NCBI GenBank assembly: GCA_002914845.1
Contig: JXTC01000544.1
Location: 127,250-191,249 of the forward strand
Length of the DNA stretch: 64,000 nt
DNA from: Trema orientale
Taxonomy: Eukaryota > Streptophyta > Magnoliopsida > Rosales > Cannabaceae
Reading direction: 5' to 3'
Below are positions 34,363-45,700 of this stretch, in pieces. Numbering within the stretch: position 1 is the stretch's first letter; each line of letters starts with the position of its first letter. The translations under genes and the position numbers were made by a program. Below the pieces are notes generated by a model. The model ran no database searches. It was not told where the DNA came from and saw only the letters and a program-made list of their open reading frames with translations.

Positions 34363-35486
34363 ATTATATATATCTTACATAAATGAAAATCTTTTGCAAC
34401 TCCAAACTGAACCAATAATGCTACATAAGGCTTCAATTCTCCCACAGTCCGTACTGTGTAGTGGAAATTATTACAAGTTGATCTCAAGACTTTTAAGGTT
34501 TTTAAATTTTCGTATAGTTTCACATTTTTATTAGTATAATATTGTGCTAAGCATTATATGTACTCTTTAATATCGTTTTTTATAATAGACTTAGAATAAC
34601 ACAATTGGTTCCTTTCTTTTTCCCTTTTTCTTTTTTTTTTTATTCGTTTCATTTACGCTTACTAGTTCACTGAATATTTTTCTTTTTTGAAACTTGTAAA
34701 AAATGAATAAATAAAGTGGTTGCTAGAAAAACAAAAGAAAATTGATAACTTAAGACTTGATGTTGGTAGGTTTGAAATGCTATAAAAATCAATCAAATGA
34801 AATGGAAAGGATGGAATGTCACATAAGGATTAAGCTCACCAACCCACCCGTGGAATGACTCATATATCATCCTTTTTAATTACATCATTACACTAATTCT
34901 TATTCTCAATCAGTGACCAACAAAATAAGGTATATATAAATTTGTTGAAAGAGCCATAGAAATAGCTTCCCCAATTCACCATTTACTTCGCAACGGTTAG
35001 TTTGTGCTTCTATAAAATGTGTCGCTTTTCGTGGACCTCTCGTCACCACAAGTTCACAACAACCAAAGTCCAACTACAGGTATACGTATTTATTTAATTT
35101 ATTTATTTATTTTTGCCAATATATATATTACAATTACGTAATTAATTTTGCTTTAATTAACAACATTAAAAAAAATGTTAAAAATGCGAGACGGAGACAG
35201 AGTGTGATAATAAGATCTACAGTAGTCCAAAGCGTGAGATTTGGTAAAGTGAGCCTAGTAGCCGACAAACTATAATCAAATTACAAAATTCACAAAACGC
35301 GTGGTGCCCAAAACTCAAGAATCTAATCTCAAAGACTAACACGCGCGATCACACTCACTCACTGACTGAAACCAACCACCGACCCAATGGACGGCCGAGA
35401 TTAAACCCCTGCCATCCAATGTCAATCTGGATGCCACGTCAAATGACGATTGAATCTGACCCTCTTTCCGCTTCTTAGGGGGGCCC

Positions 35487-35494
35487 TATATATT
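35487..35494 (+). promoter_or_regulatory. TATA box of the SAM synthetase gene
   Basis: TATATATT follows a GC-rich GGGGGGCCC and precedes a pyrimidine-rich leader. This fits a transcription start near 35520 and the 5'UTR that leads into the leader intron. Confidence 0.65.
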
Positions 35495-35587
35495 GCCTCC
35501 CCCTTGCACTCCTCATTCCTTCATCCCATTCCCATTTCGGACTTGAATCAAAGCTTATTATTGCTCCCTCATTTCTTCCCTTATTAG

Positions 35588-35802
35588 GTACTGTACTTCT
35601 CCATTTCATTCCTCATCTCATAGATCTTTCTTTGCTTGTCTGTCTCCAGCATTTCTGACTAATAATAAATTATTATACATAATGTCCATTATATTTCAAA
35701 TTAGTTTGCAACATAACAAATTATAATAAATCTTATTATTAGATCTGCTTGATTTATTTTTTGTTGGTTGAAATTTGATTGTTTTTTGGGTTCGGACTTC
35801 AG
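35588..35802 (+). other. 5'UTR intron of the SAM synthetase gene
   Basis: A donor at TTATTAG/GTACTG and an acceptor at GGACTTCAG/TAAAG enclose AT-rich sequence just before the ATG at 35832. A leader intron with an intronless coding region is the usual layout of plant SAM synthetase genes. The exact borders are inferred. Confidence 0.65.
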
Positions 35803-35831
35803 TAAAGAAAAAACCAAATCGGATCATCGAA

Positions 35832-37016
35832 ATGGCGGAGACCTTCTTGTTCACATCCGAATCCGTGAACGAGGGCCACCCGGACAAGCTCTGCGACCAG
35901 ATCTCGGACGCGGTCCTCGACGCCTGCCTGGCGCAGGACCCGGACAGCAAGGTGGCCTGCGAGACCTGCACCAAGACCAACATGGTCATGGTCTTCGGCG
36001 AGATCACGACCAAGGCCAACGTCGACTACGAGAAGATCGTCCGCGACACCTGCCGCGCCATCGGCTTCGTCTCCGACGACGTCGGCCTCGACGCCGACAA
36101 CTGCAAGGTCCTCGTCAACATTGAGCAGCAGAGCCCCGACATTGCCCAGGGCGTCCATGGCCATCTCACCAAGCGGCCCGAGGAGATCGGTGCGGGTGAC
36201 CAGGGCCACATGTTCGGCTACGCCACCGATGAGACCCCGGAACTGATGCCGCTCAGCCATGTCCTGGCCACCAAGCTCGGCGCCCGCCTCACCGAGGTTC
36301 GCAAGAACGGGACCTGCCCTTGGCTCAGGCCCGACGGGAAGACCCAGGTCACCGTTGAGTACTACAATGACGGTGGTGCGATGGTCCCTGTTCGCGTCCA
36401 CACCGTCCTCATCTCGACTCAGCATGATGAGACCGTGACCAATGATGAGATCGCCGCGGATCTCAAGGAGCACGTCATTAAGCCCGTGATCCCGGAGAAG
36501 TACTTGGACGAGAAGACCATCTTCCACCTCAACCCGTCGGGCCGTTTCGTCATTGGAGGCCCTCATGGGGATGCAGGCCTGACGGGGCGCAAGATCATCA
36601 TCGACACCTACGGCGGATGGGGCGCGCACGGTGGGGGCGCCTTCTCCGGGAAGGACCCGACTAAGGTTGACAGGAGCGGAGCCTATATTGTCAGGCAGGC
36701 AGCCAAGAGCATTGTGGCGAATGGACTTGCTAGGAGGTGCATTGTGCAAGTGTCATACGCCATTGGTGTTCCGGAGCCATTGTCGGTTTTCGTCGACACC
36801 TACGGTACCGGAAAGATTCCGGACAAGGAGATCCTCAAGATTGTGAAGGAGAATTTCGATTTCAGGCCCGGGATGATTTCCATCAACTTGGATCTTAAGA
36901 GGGGTGGCAATGGCAGGTTCTTGAAGACTGCTGCCTATGGACATTTTGGAAGGGATGACACTGACTTCACATGGGAGGTGGTTAAGCCTCTCAAGTGGGA
37001 CAAGGTCCAAGCTTGA
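35832..37016 (+). CDS. SAMS: S-adenosylmethionine synthetase (methionine adenosyltransferase), 394 aa
   Basis: The enzyme joins methionine and ATP to make S-adenosylmethionine in the cytosol, the methyl donor and precursor of ethylene and polyamines. The whole protein is one uninterrupted frame of the usual plant length. Visible signatures are [20 protein letters not shown] at the N-terminus, [15 protein letters not shown] at about 120, [20 protein letters not shown] and the glycine-rich loop [16 protein letters not shown] at about 268. The ATG at 35832 gives the standard [15 protein letters not shown] start. Upstream lie a leader intron and TATA box. The 5' two-thirds of the coding region is strikingly GC-rich with C/G at nearly all third positions. 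The 3' third returns towards the local average. Confidence 0.97.
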   Translation: MAETFLFTSESVNEGHPDKLCDQISDAVLDACLAQDPDSKVACETCTKTNMVMVFGEITTKANVDYEKIVRDTCRAIGFVSDDVGLDADNCKVLVNIEQQSPDIAQGVHGHLTKRPEEIGAGDQGHMFGYATDETPELMPLSHVLATKLGARLTEVRKNGTCPWLRPDGKTQVTVEYYNDGGAMVPVRVHTVLISTQHDETVTNDEIAADLKEHVIKPVIPEKYLDEKTIFHLNPSGRFVIGGPHGDAGLTGRKIIIDTYGGWGAHGGGAFSGKDPTKVDRSGAYIVRQAAKSIVANGLARRCIVQVSYAIGVPEPLSVFVDTYGTGKIPDKEILKIVKENFDFRPGMISINLDLKRGGNGRFLKTAAYGHFGRDDTDFTWEVVKPLKWDKVQA

Positions 37017-38201
37017 ACTCGACAACTCTCTTCTCAAGAGGAAGAGTATCTTATATGATGCTGCTGCTGCACTCAATTTCACCATTTTTTTTTTAAGGGG
37101 GACTTTTGGCTCTTACCGTACCCCTTACCATGTGTTCCTTTTTTTTCCTTTTTTTTTTTTCTTTATATCTTCTATTGATTGTTAGTATTTTTTGATTTAT
37201 GTGTTCTTTGAAGAAAGGGCTATTACCTGTTATGATGGGGCAAAATTGAGTTGAAAACAAAATTGAATGATGTACTCTTACAAGTTGTATGCTGTTGCTG
37301 CAAAGAGAAATAATTATACTTCAAAGAAATTAAGAAAGTGATTGGAAGCGTTGCTGCTACTAGATCTACTTCTGGTTTATTTTCTTTTGAAAAGAAAACT
37401 TCTCTCTCTCTCCCTATGTTTGGTAGGAGTAATTAGAAATTAGAATCACGGAATGTAGGAAAGTGATTGAGACTATACAACCAAGTGAGCAAAATACCGA
37501 GTTGGAAAAAAAGCAGTTTTTTTTTTTTTTCCTTCTGTATAAGAGGAATAAAAGAAAATAAAGGAGGTATTTTTTAAGTAAATTTTTTGCCACTGGGAAA
37601 GGCACCATTGATTTCTGTAGTCTATTTCAATTTTAGGTGTGTTATTATAATTATTTTCGTGTAGAGCGCGTACCTAATATCCATGTCAAGTTTATTAACG
37701 TTTCCCCTTCGTAATCTTCCCAATATGTGCTTTTTAATTAGTGATTTCAAATTCCATCCGATATCCTTCTAGAATCTTTAACACACCATGGTCATACCGT
37801 GGTTTTAAGTACAATCTATAAAACACCATGTTCATACCATGTTTTGAGCGTGTTCTTAGCTTATTTTAGTCTTATCAGAATTGGGAAGCGGCAAGTCCAT
37901 AGATGCAAACTCTTTTAGTTGAAAGCGGCAATTTGGGACATGATATTTGTGTTGTTGATTTTGGACGTGTTAGATCATGCACCGTGGAATGTCCCATTGA
38001 TGGGGGAAAACAGTTATTAAAATCCTCAGATACTGGAACACATTATCATAGATCTTGGCTAGAGTAGGTTTCTGCCACTTTATAATGGCCTAACGATGGA
38101 TTAAACGGCTGGCATGCATTAAGGGCCCAAAATAATTGTTTTTAAGGAAAATGCCTAAGAAATAAGAAAAATGTGTGAAGAAATGGTACCATGGGAAACA
38201 T
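37017..38201. other. 3' flank of SAM synthetase and intergenic DNA
   Basis: It begins with a T-rich 3'UTR and contains no recognisable gene. Confidence 0.55.
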
Positions 38202-38204
38202 CAT

Positions 38205-38562
38205 GACCGTTTGGTTCGCCTATTTGAATGGGTGTATTTGAATAGAAATTGTGGAATGTGTTATAATTGGAATGGGAGACATTTGAATGGAAAAAATAGT
38301 GGAATGTGTTGTAATTAGAATGGGAGCATTGGAATGGACCATTCAAAAACACCTCCTCATCTCCATTCTCATTCAAAATATAAAAAAACCATTCCAATGG
38401 TTAACTTTTTGAATGGACCATTTGAATGGAAAAACTGAATTGTTGAAACAAACACACATTCTAAAAGATCATTTGAATGGAAAAACTGAATTGTTAAAAT
38501 AAACACACATTCAAATGGATTTTCTATTCCAATGGAATGGAATAATTGAAACAAACGGAGCC
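38205..38562 (-). mobile_element. MITE with GGGGCCGTTTGG-type ends, copy 2 (358 bp)
   Basis: The left end GACCGTTTGGTTCGCC and right end GGCTCCGTTTGTTTCAATT (other strand) match the element at 33089-33448. The interior motif order is reversed. CAT flanks both sides (38202-38204, 38563-38565). Confidence 0.7.
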
Positions 38563-38565
38563 CAT

Positions 38566-39798
38566 AAGATTTCAGATTTCTGTGCGCGCAAATAGTATCT
38601 ATGCCTGCCATGAGATATTTATTTAACAATTTTTATTACGAAATTTATTCATACATGAGTCTGATTAGGAATCAAATTTTTTCTTTCTCACGTGTTTTTA
38701 AGAATTATACCAATTATGCCATCTCTATATGTTATTTTGCAAAAATGTCTTAAATTTTGAAGTTTAAAATGAAAAATCGTTTTATATACTTACATTATTT
38801 CCCTAATTAGAAAGTTTTTAGTATCAAGGTTAATTTATAGTTCTCTGTTTTGTAGACTAATTTTACACCAATTAGGATGGCTATAGAGAACAGTTCAATC
38901 TCCAATATTAGAGTTTCAAGTTCACATACTTTTTTTTTTCCTTTAAAAAATGGAGCTTAACTAATAATCACCACTTATTATAAAAATAAAGAAAAATAAC
39001 TCACGCACACACGTCACTACCAAGATTTGAACCCCTAACCCTCCAAACTCACATATACATCCCTCAAATTTTGGATCAACTGAACTAGCTTCAGTTGACC
39101 ATATCAGAGTTTCATGTTCACATACTTTTTTTTTTTTTTTTTCACATACCCTTTCCTTATTGAAACATTTAACAACAGAAGATGGGTAAACATTTCAATA
39201 AATGCACATGTAGGAATTTAGGATTCATCGTCCTTCATGGAATGTGCATGCCATGATATTGTCATGCTCGTAGGAAGAAAGACATTTTCTTTGTGGTACT
39301 TGGTGGAGACAAAATTGACCCACATACAGAGTACAATAATTTAGGAAAAACATTTAGTCAATAAAGCAAGTAGAGCAATAGATTTCGGATTGAGAATTAG
39401 ATATACACAGTAGCTATTTGTAGTTAATATATTCTTATATAAAAGGTGCTACCATTATACCGAGGTCTCAACTCTAACAATGAAATTAGAGGCACCGACA
39501 AGAGAAAAAAAAATAAAGTAGAGAACATCTATACATGGCGCAATTTTTTGAAGGTAACAAGCGAATTTGGGATTGCTTTTAAAGCTCTAGATTCTGATTA
39601 GTATTTGGTAAACATGATTTAGAAGCATACTGTTTTACTAAAATATTTCAAAATGGTTGACACGGAATCCAACTACGTTTTACAACAGTTTTCAATGTTC
39701 ACATTGAATCAGAACCAGGAATTCTTTGCAACACCAGATTGGCCTAACATCTTATCATGTAAGCAGGCACATCACATGGGCCTGCCCTTTTCTTGAGA
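38566..39798. other. Intergenic, no gene recognised
   Basis: AT-rich DNA. A short phrase (TCAAGTTCACATAC followed by a T run) occurs twice, at about 38917 and 39107, suggesting a local duplication. Nothing coding is seen. Confidence 0.45.
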
Positions 39799-39805
39799 TA
39801 CTATA

Positions 39806-41095
39806 CAGGATTTTGGACACTTATACTTATTTTTCAAAAAATAATACTAAATTTACGATCTTTCAAAAATAATAAAAATCCGTACGACCTTTTTATAGCA
39901 TTTTTCTAAGTACTTTGAAAGTTAGAAAACGCGGTGGCATTTTAGTAAATAAGTCATCATTTTTTTTTTTACAGAAAACTACAAAGGTTTCTTGGAAACC
40001 AATTTGGTTTCCTATTAGCAGAATATTCTGTAAGTAAGTAAATTACAGGAAACCGTAAAAGTTTCCTAGAAACTAGTTTGGTTTCCTTTAGCCGAAAGTC
40101 CTGCACGTAAATAAATCACAAAAAAGCACAAAGGTTTCCTGGAAACCTTTTTGGTTTTCTTTAGCCAAATACCTGTACGTAAGTAAATCACATGAAACTA
40201 TGAACATTTCCAGAAAATTATTGTAGTTTCTTTTTTGCAAAATGTCTTGTAGCTAAATAAATCACAGGAAACCATCGTAGTTTCTGAATATCATGTACGT
40301 AAGTAAATCACATGAAACCACGAATATTTTCTAGAAACTATTGTGGTTTCTTTTTTGCAAAATGTCCTGTAGCTAAATAAATAACAGGAAACTATCGTGG
40401 TTTCCTTTTAGCAGATTGCCCTGTAGCTAAATAAATCATATGAAACTACAAAAATTTCCTAGAAACCATTGCGGTTTCTTTTTCAAATCATAGGAAACAA
40501 TGAAAGTTTTCTGAAAGCTATTGTGATTTCCTTTTTGAAGAATGTCTTGTAGTAAGAATTGAGTGAGGCATTGAACAAGGATGCTGAAGAGTATGATCAA
40601 ATTCTCAAATTAAGTAAGTATATTTTTGAAGTAAAAACAACAGAAATATATATTAGTTTTTGTATTCTGGCAACTAGTTTCCAATAACCAAATTAGTTTC
40701 TAGTAATCAATAATTGAATTAACCAAATAAATCTGCTGTTTATGATAGAAACTAATTTAATTTTTAGTTTTTATTAACTAAATAGTTATGATATTTATGG
40801 TAAAAATCAATATAGTTGTTGGTTTTTAGTAACCAATTTGGTTTCTAGTTTCAAAAAATCAATTAGTTTATGATTTCTAATAATAAATTGGTAATTAGTT
40901 TTAAGAATGATCAGCTATAAGTAAATTAGTAGCAAAAAGAAACAAGAAAAAATAGAAATTCTAAGACGTTATTTGGTCTTTCTTAACAAGAATTTGTTAT
41001 TTTTCTAAAAAAAGGTGGTACAAAAATAAGTAAAAATTTGGACATAATATTTTTGGTATTATTTATCAAAAGGTAGTACTAGGTGTCTTTTTCCC
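39806..41095. mobile_element. Inverted-terminal element with internal minisatellite, 1290 bp
   Basis: The left end (CAGGATTTTGGACACTTATA) and the right end on the other strand (GGGAAAAAGACACCTAGTAC) are weakly matching inverted repeats; both continue into AATAATACYAAA-like sequence. An exact 7-bp TACTATA flanks both ends (39799-39805, 41096-41102). Most of the left interior is a minisatellite of GGAAACC/GGTTTCC units. No transposase is seen, so it would be non-autonomous. The class is uncertain. Confidence 0.5.
39971..40555. repeat. Minisatellite of about 72-bp units with GGAAACC/GGTTTCC arms
   Basis: Roughly nine diverged units can be anchored on AAATCACAGGAAACC-like starts at 40040, 40113, 40185, 40259, 40305, 40379, 40433 and 40485. 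The spacing is mostly 72-74 bp, with shorter units of 46-54 bp. Each full unit contains GAAACC, TTTCCTAGAAAC and GGTTTCC, so a single unit can fold back on itself. Confidence 0.75.
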
Positions 41096-41102
41096 TACTA
41101 TA

Positions 41103-42380
41103 TAAGCTTGTTAGAGAGCTAGGTCAACCTTTGCATGGTCCATAGACTCTGTGTCAAAGGCTTGGAGAAGCCCATTGTGAGCCCTCTAGTATAGGCCCAT
41201 AGGATAGATACCTATGATGAAAGAGTATAAATGAAGAATGCATTAAAGCAAATTTCCGGTTGGAGAAGGGGTGGACCATGTCATGAATCACGATTGCTTT
41301 TGCTTTGAACCACCTTAAAAAATGTCCATGTCATAATCCCTCGTCACCTTCAAGTCTCTGAACATTGTCCAAATGCAAGTGTCACATCAACTAGAAAGCA
41401 AAGCATTATCATTATCAAAAATATAATTTGAAAACACTTTTTTTCCCTTCTCTTATCTTAACTCTTTCTATCTTTTTTGAACTTTTATTGAATAGTTTGA
41501 CCTCAACATATAACGTGTTATATACTTATAATATAAGATACTAAAATCTTGAAAAAAAAATTTATACCAATTAATATGTCATATATTTCAATTATTTTTT
41601 ATTTCACACCATTTAAAATTATATATTAAAAAATGATGCCATATTATTAGTAGAAATTTTTTGTGCAAAATTTTGGTGTCTCAATATTTACTCATATCCT
41701 ATATATATTCACAAGAGTATATCATAAAAAAAGTGTTCGAAATAAGATAAATTGTTTCATAATAAATCGAAAATATAGTTTCATGTCAAAAGATTTACAT
41801 AAAAAAGATGCAAAAATAAATAAATAAATAAAATAAAAAAAAATGTTAAAAGGAAAAGCATTCTAGGATATTTAGTGAAGAGAAATTAATGTGATTAAAT
41901 CAGAAAATGAAGGGTATAATTGTAATAGTAATATGAATTCAACACGTAGGGCCATATATATCCCAACATTTGGACACAGCTTTCCATCTTGTCAAGTTCC
42001 ACTTTATTCAATCGTCCAAGCATACACACTAAATACCAAAGTGGTCGTCAATTTATGGTTCATCTTGTTTGGCTTTTAATCACTAACAAACCTCTCTTCA
42101 TGGCTCATAATAGAGGTGGCCACTATATGTTTTGGATGCAAAAAGAAGAAACTATCTGATTAGTTGGCTTTAAATGCCCCGAGACTCTACTACTGCAGAT
42201 AATAGGGACATTTCTTCTTAGCAAAGATAACAAGTCTACCACTATAAGTCAAGGACATAAAAATCAAAACAGGTGAAGCATATTTCAGAGAAAGGATGAT
42301 TAGTCCAGTTTTAATGGGAGATAATGCTATATGTTGGGATTATCATTTCCCAAGAATGATAATGCTTGACTTGACCAAAC
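41103..42380. other. Intergenic, upstream region of the plus-strand ABCG gene
   Basis: AT-rich, with no gene. About 41540-41694 is a relative of the Mutator-like MITE at 6746-6928, inverted, without clear target duplications. Confidence 0.5.
41540..41694. mobile_element. Degenerate copy of the Mutator-like MITE family
   Basis: Read on the minus strand it follows the element at 6746-6928: GACACCAAAATTTT near one end, then TTTAAATGGTGTGAAATAAA and TTGAAATATATGACATAT. The termini are eroded. Confidence 0.5.
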
Positions 42381-42382
42381 TA

Positions 42383-42390
42383 TTTATAGT
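42383..42390 (+). promoter_or_regulatory. Probable TATA box of the plus-strand ABCG gene
   Basis: TATTTATA is followed about 30 bp later by a CT microsatellite of the sort common in plant leaders. This would give a 5'UTR of about 300 bp before the ATG at 42717. Confidence 0.4.
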
Positions 42391-42716
42391 CTTTCAAGCC
42401 AAGTAACACAAAAGCACTTCTCTCTCTCTCTCTCTTTTTTTTTTTTTTTTTTTACTTTTTCTTTTTTTAAATTCATATGCAGTCAACTAGAAAATACAGA
42501 ACAGACACAAAGGAGCAGGCAAGAAAATCTAGACAAATGAATCATGATTTATCTTTCATAAAGTTAGTTTTTTGTTCAACAGTATGTTGTGGACACAGTA
42601 CAGTTTGTTCACATTGCAAATGGAAGAAAAAACTGTTTTCCTGAGGAATATCTCTACTTAAGTCTCTTAGAGAAACTTAGTTAGGACATACACAAGTTTG
42701 AGTTGAGTGGTTTGAC

Positions 42717-45700
42717 ATGGAGCTAAGCTCAATTGAGAGACAGAAGCAGCCACCGTTTGGAGGCCTCGCTTCGACCGATTCGATTATAGAGGAGGAAGAT
42801 GAGGAATGTCAGTTGCAATGGGTCGCCATTGAGAGACTCCCAACTCTTAAAAGGCTCAAAACCTCACTGTTTGATATTGATCAGGAGGGAAGAGAGCCGG
42901 AGGGGTTGAGAATGGTTGATGTTACAAAGCTTGGAGCAGCTGAAAGGCATCTTTTCATTGAAAAGCTCATAAAACATATCGAGCATGACAACCTCAGATT
43001 GCTACAAAAACTTAGAGAGAGGATAGACAGGTACTTACTATTCCTACTGTTATGCCATTCCGGTTGAGTGTTTATAAATTGACAGATAGTTTAGTTACTG
43101 ATATGGTCAAGTAGTCATGATACTTTATAATCTTCCATTTTCTTGGAGTTCTTTTTTTCTTTTTTCAGAGTGAATGTGAAACTGCCGAGCGTTGAAGTGA
43201 GGTACAAGAATCTATGTGTGGAGGCTGAGTGTGAGGTGGTTCGAGGGAAGCCTCTGCCAACCTTATGGAATTCTTTTGTGAGCACTCTATCATCAGTAAG
43301 TATGGTTTGATGTGTTGTCTCTTTTCCTGATCATCCTATGTTAAGGAATAAACATACACAGCATTATGAGTCTTAATGACCTTAATATTAATCAGGTGTT
43401 TAGAAATGCATTACCATGCAACTCTCAACAATCTCATATATGCATTTTAAAAGATGTTGGTGGGATCATCAAACCCTCAAGGTACATAACCTGCTAGACA
43501 GCAGAAATGAGATTTATACTCTCAGTTTAAGTCCGAGTCTCATACAAGATGGTTATTTGGATGCAGGCTTACTCTACTTCTTGGTCCCCCAGGATGTGGC
43601 AAAACCACCTTCCTATTGGCTCTTGCAGGAAAGCTAGACAAATCTCTCAAGGTTAGTATTTAAAAAAGAAATTTTCTTCTTTCTTTTTGTTTATTTATTT
43701 ATTTATTAGGTGACAAAAGAAAACTTCTGCCTGAATGATGTTGAATAGCTCTAGCCCATAAAATAAAATCAGCTTTGAATTAGCATAACTAACTTGCCAA
43801 ATTTCTATGACTAATTATCTGCAATTAGGAAATTAATGTCGAAGGGGCGGTAGAAAATAAAAAAATTATGTAACGGAGATAAAAACTTTCTTGTTGGTAC
43901 AAATATGAGTAATATTAAAGGGCATCACGGGCACTACGCACTAATAGACCACAACGAGGACCTTAAATTTCAATTGATTAGTATGTAACACTAAGCACTA
44001 GTATTTACCTTTAACATCTCATAAATATAACGAGTAGATATGCATGCTAATTTTTAGTAGAAATCCAGTACCAAATAAACTATTCTCATACTTAATAGTG
44101 AACTAATCCAAGTAATACTCAGCAGACGAGTCCTAAACCTTTGAAATTGTCCAGGTTACAGGAGAGACCTCTTATAATGGTTACAAACTAGATGAGTTTG
44201 TTCCTCAAAAGACTTCAGCTTACATTAGCCAATATGACCAGCACATACCTGAGATGACTGTAAGGGAGACTATTGACTTTTCGGCATGCTGCCAAGGTGT
44301 TGGGAGCAGAGCTGGTAATTTTCTTGTTTCCTTTATGCTTAAATTATCATGGTTAACTTGTAACTTAACAATGTAGGCTGAAACTTAGTTTCTGTTTGGA
44401 TACGCAGATACAATTATGGAAGTCAGCAGAAGAGAGAAAGAACTAGGAATAGTGCCTGATCCAGACGTTGACACCTATATGAAAGTAAATAACATGAACT
44501 TAATATCATTATATCACTCACCCTTACATGTTTTTTAAAACCCTTGCACCAGTAATATACAAAACAACATGATTCCTATATTGCAGGCAATTTCAATTGA
44601 AGGACAAAGAAGAAATCTCCAGACAGACTATGTTCTAAAGGTGGGCCCTTATGTAGTTGCACTAGACTGTAGTGTAGTTAATGGAGTAGGTCAAGGAAGG
44701 TTTTTCAATTTCCAAACATCTTGACATGTTAAATGCAACATTTTTTTTTTTTTTTCATTTAGATCCTTGGACTGGATACCTGCAGTGATGTAATGGTTGG
44801 CCATGCATTGAAGAGAGGCATTTCGGGGGGCCAGAAGAAAAGACTTACAACAGGTGATGAATCTTGAATGTGTAATAATGGCTTTCTAGGAAGATGTAAT
44901 ACAAAACTTTTGTTGGTTTTTCCATGTGCCAGGGGAGATGATTGTTGGTCCAACAAAAGCTCTATTTATGGATGAAATATCGACTGGGTTAGACAGTTCC
45001 ACAACCTTTCAGATAGTAACCTGTCTTCAGCATTTTGTGCACATAACAGATGCTACTATATTGGTTTCACTTCTTCAGCCAGCACCAGAAACCTTTGATT
45101 TATTTGATGATGTCATATTGATGGCTGAGGGAAAGATAGTATACCATGGTCCTCGCTCTAGTGCACTTCAGTTTTTCGAAAGTTGTGGTTTTAAGTGCCC
45201 AACAAGGAAGGGTGCAGCAGATTTCCTTCAAGAGGTCCCAAAACATGCCTTGTTTTCTCTTCACATTAATATTCTTCCGCGCTTGACAATACTTATTCTT
45301 TACTACTTTCAGGTAATCTCCAAGAAGGATCAAGTTCAGTATTGGTACCACATTGATCGTCCTTACAACTATGTTTCGGTGGATCAATTCTCTCACATGT
45401 TCAAAACAAGTCACATAGGAAAGACCTTATACAATGAGCTGTCAGAACCATATGACAAATCTCAAAGCCATAAAAATGCCTTATCATTTAGCACTTATTC
45501 TGTGAGAAAGTGGGAACTTTTGAAAGCTTGTACGGCAAGAGAGCTACTTCTCATGAAACGAAACTCCTTTGTCTATATTTTCAAAACTGTTCAGGTTATT
45601 AGTTTTTCATCTCTGAACTGCAAAGCGTAGTTTTTGAGTTGCTATAACTTACACCTTATTAACTGCCTTTTTTCTTTTCTTCTTTCTCTACAGCTTATCA

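Noticed and set aside
35799..36749. Long minus-strand frame (316 codons) opposite SAM synthetase
   Set aside because: It is the antisense shadow of a coding region with G/C at nearly all third positions, which removes stop codons on the other strand. The product resembles no family.
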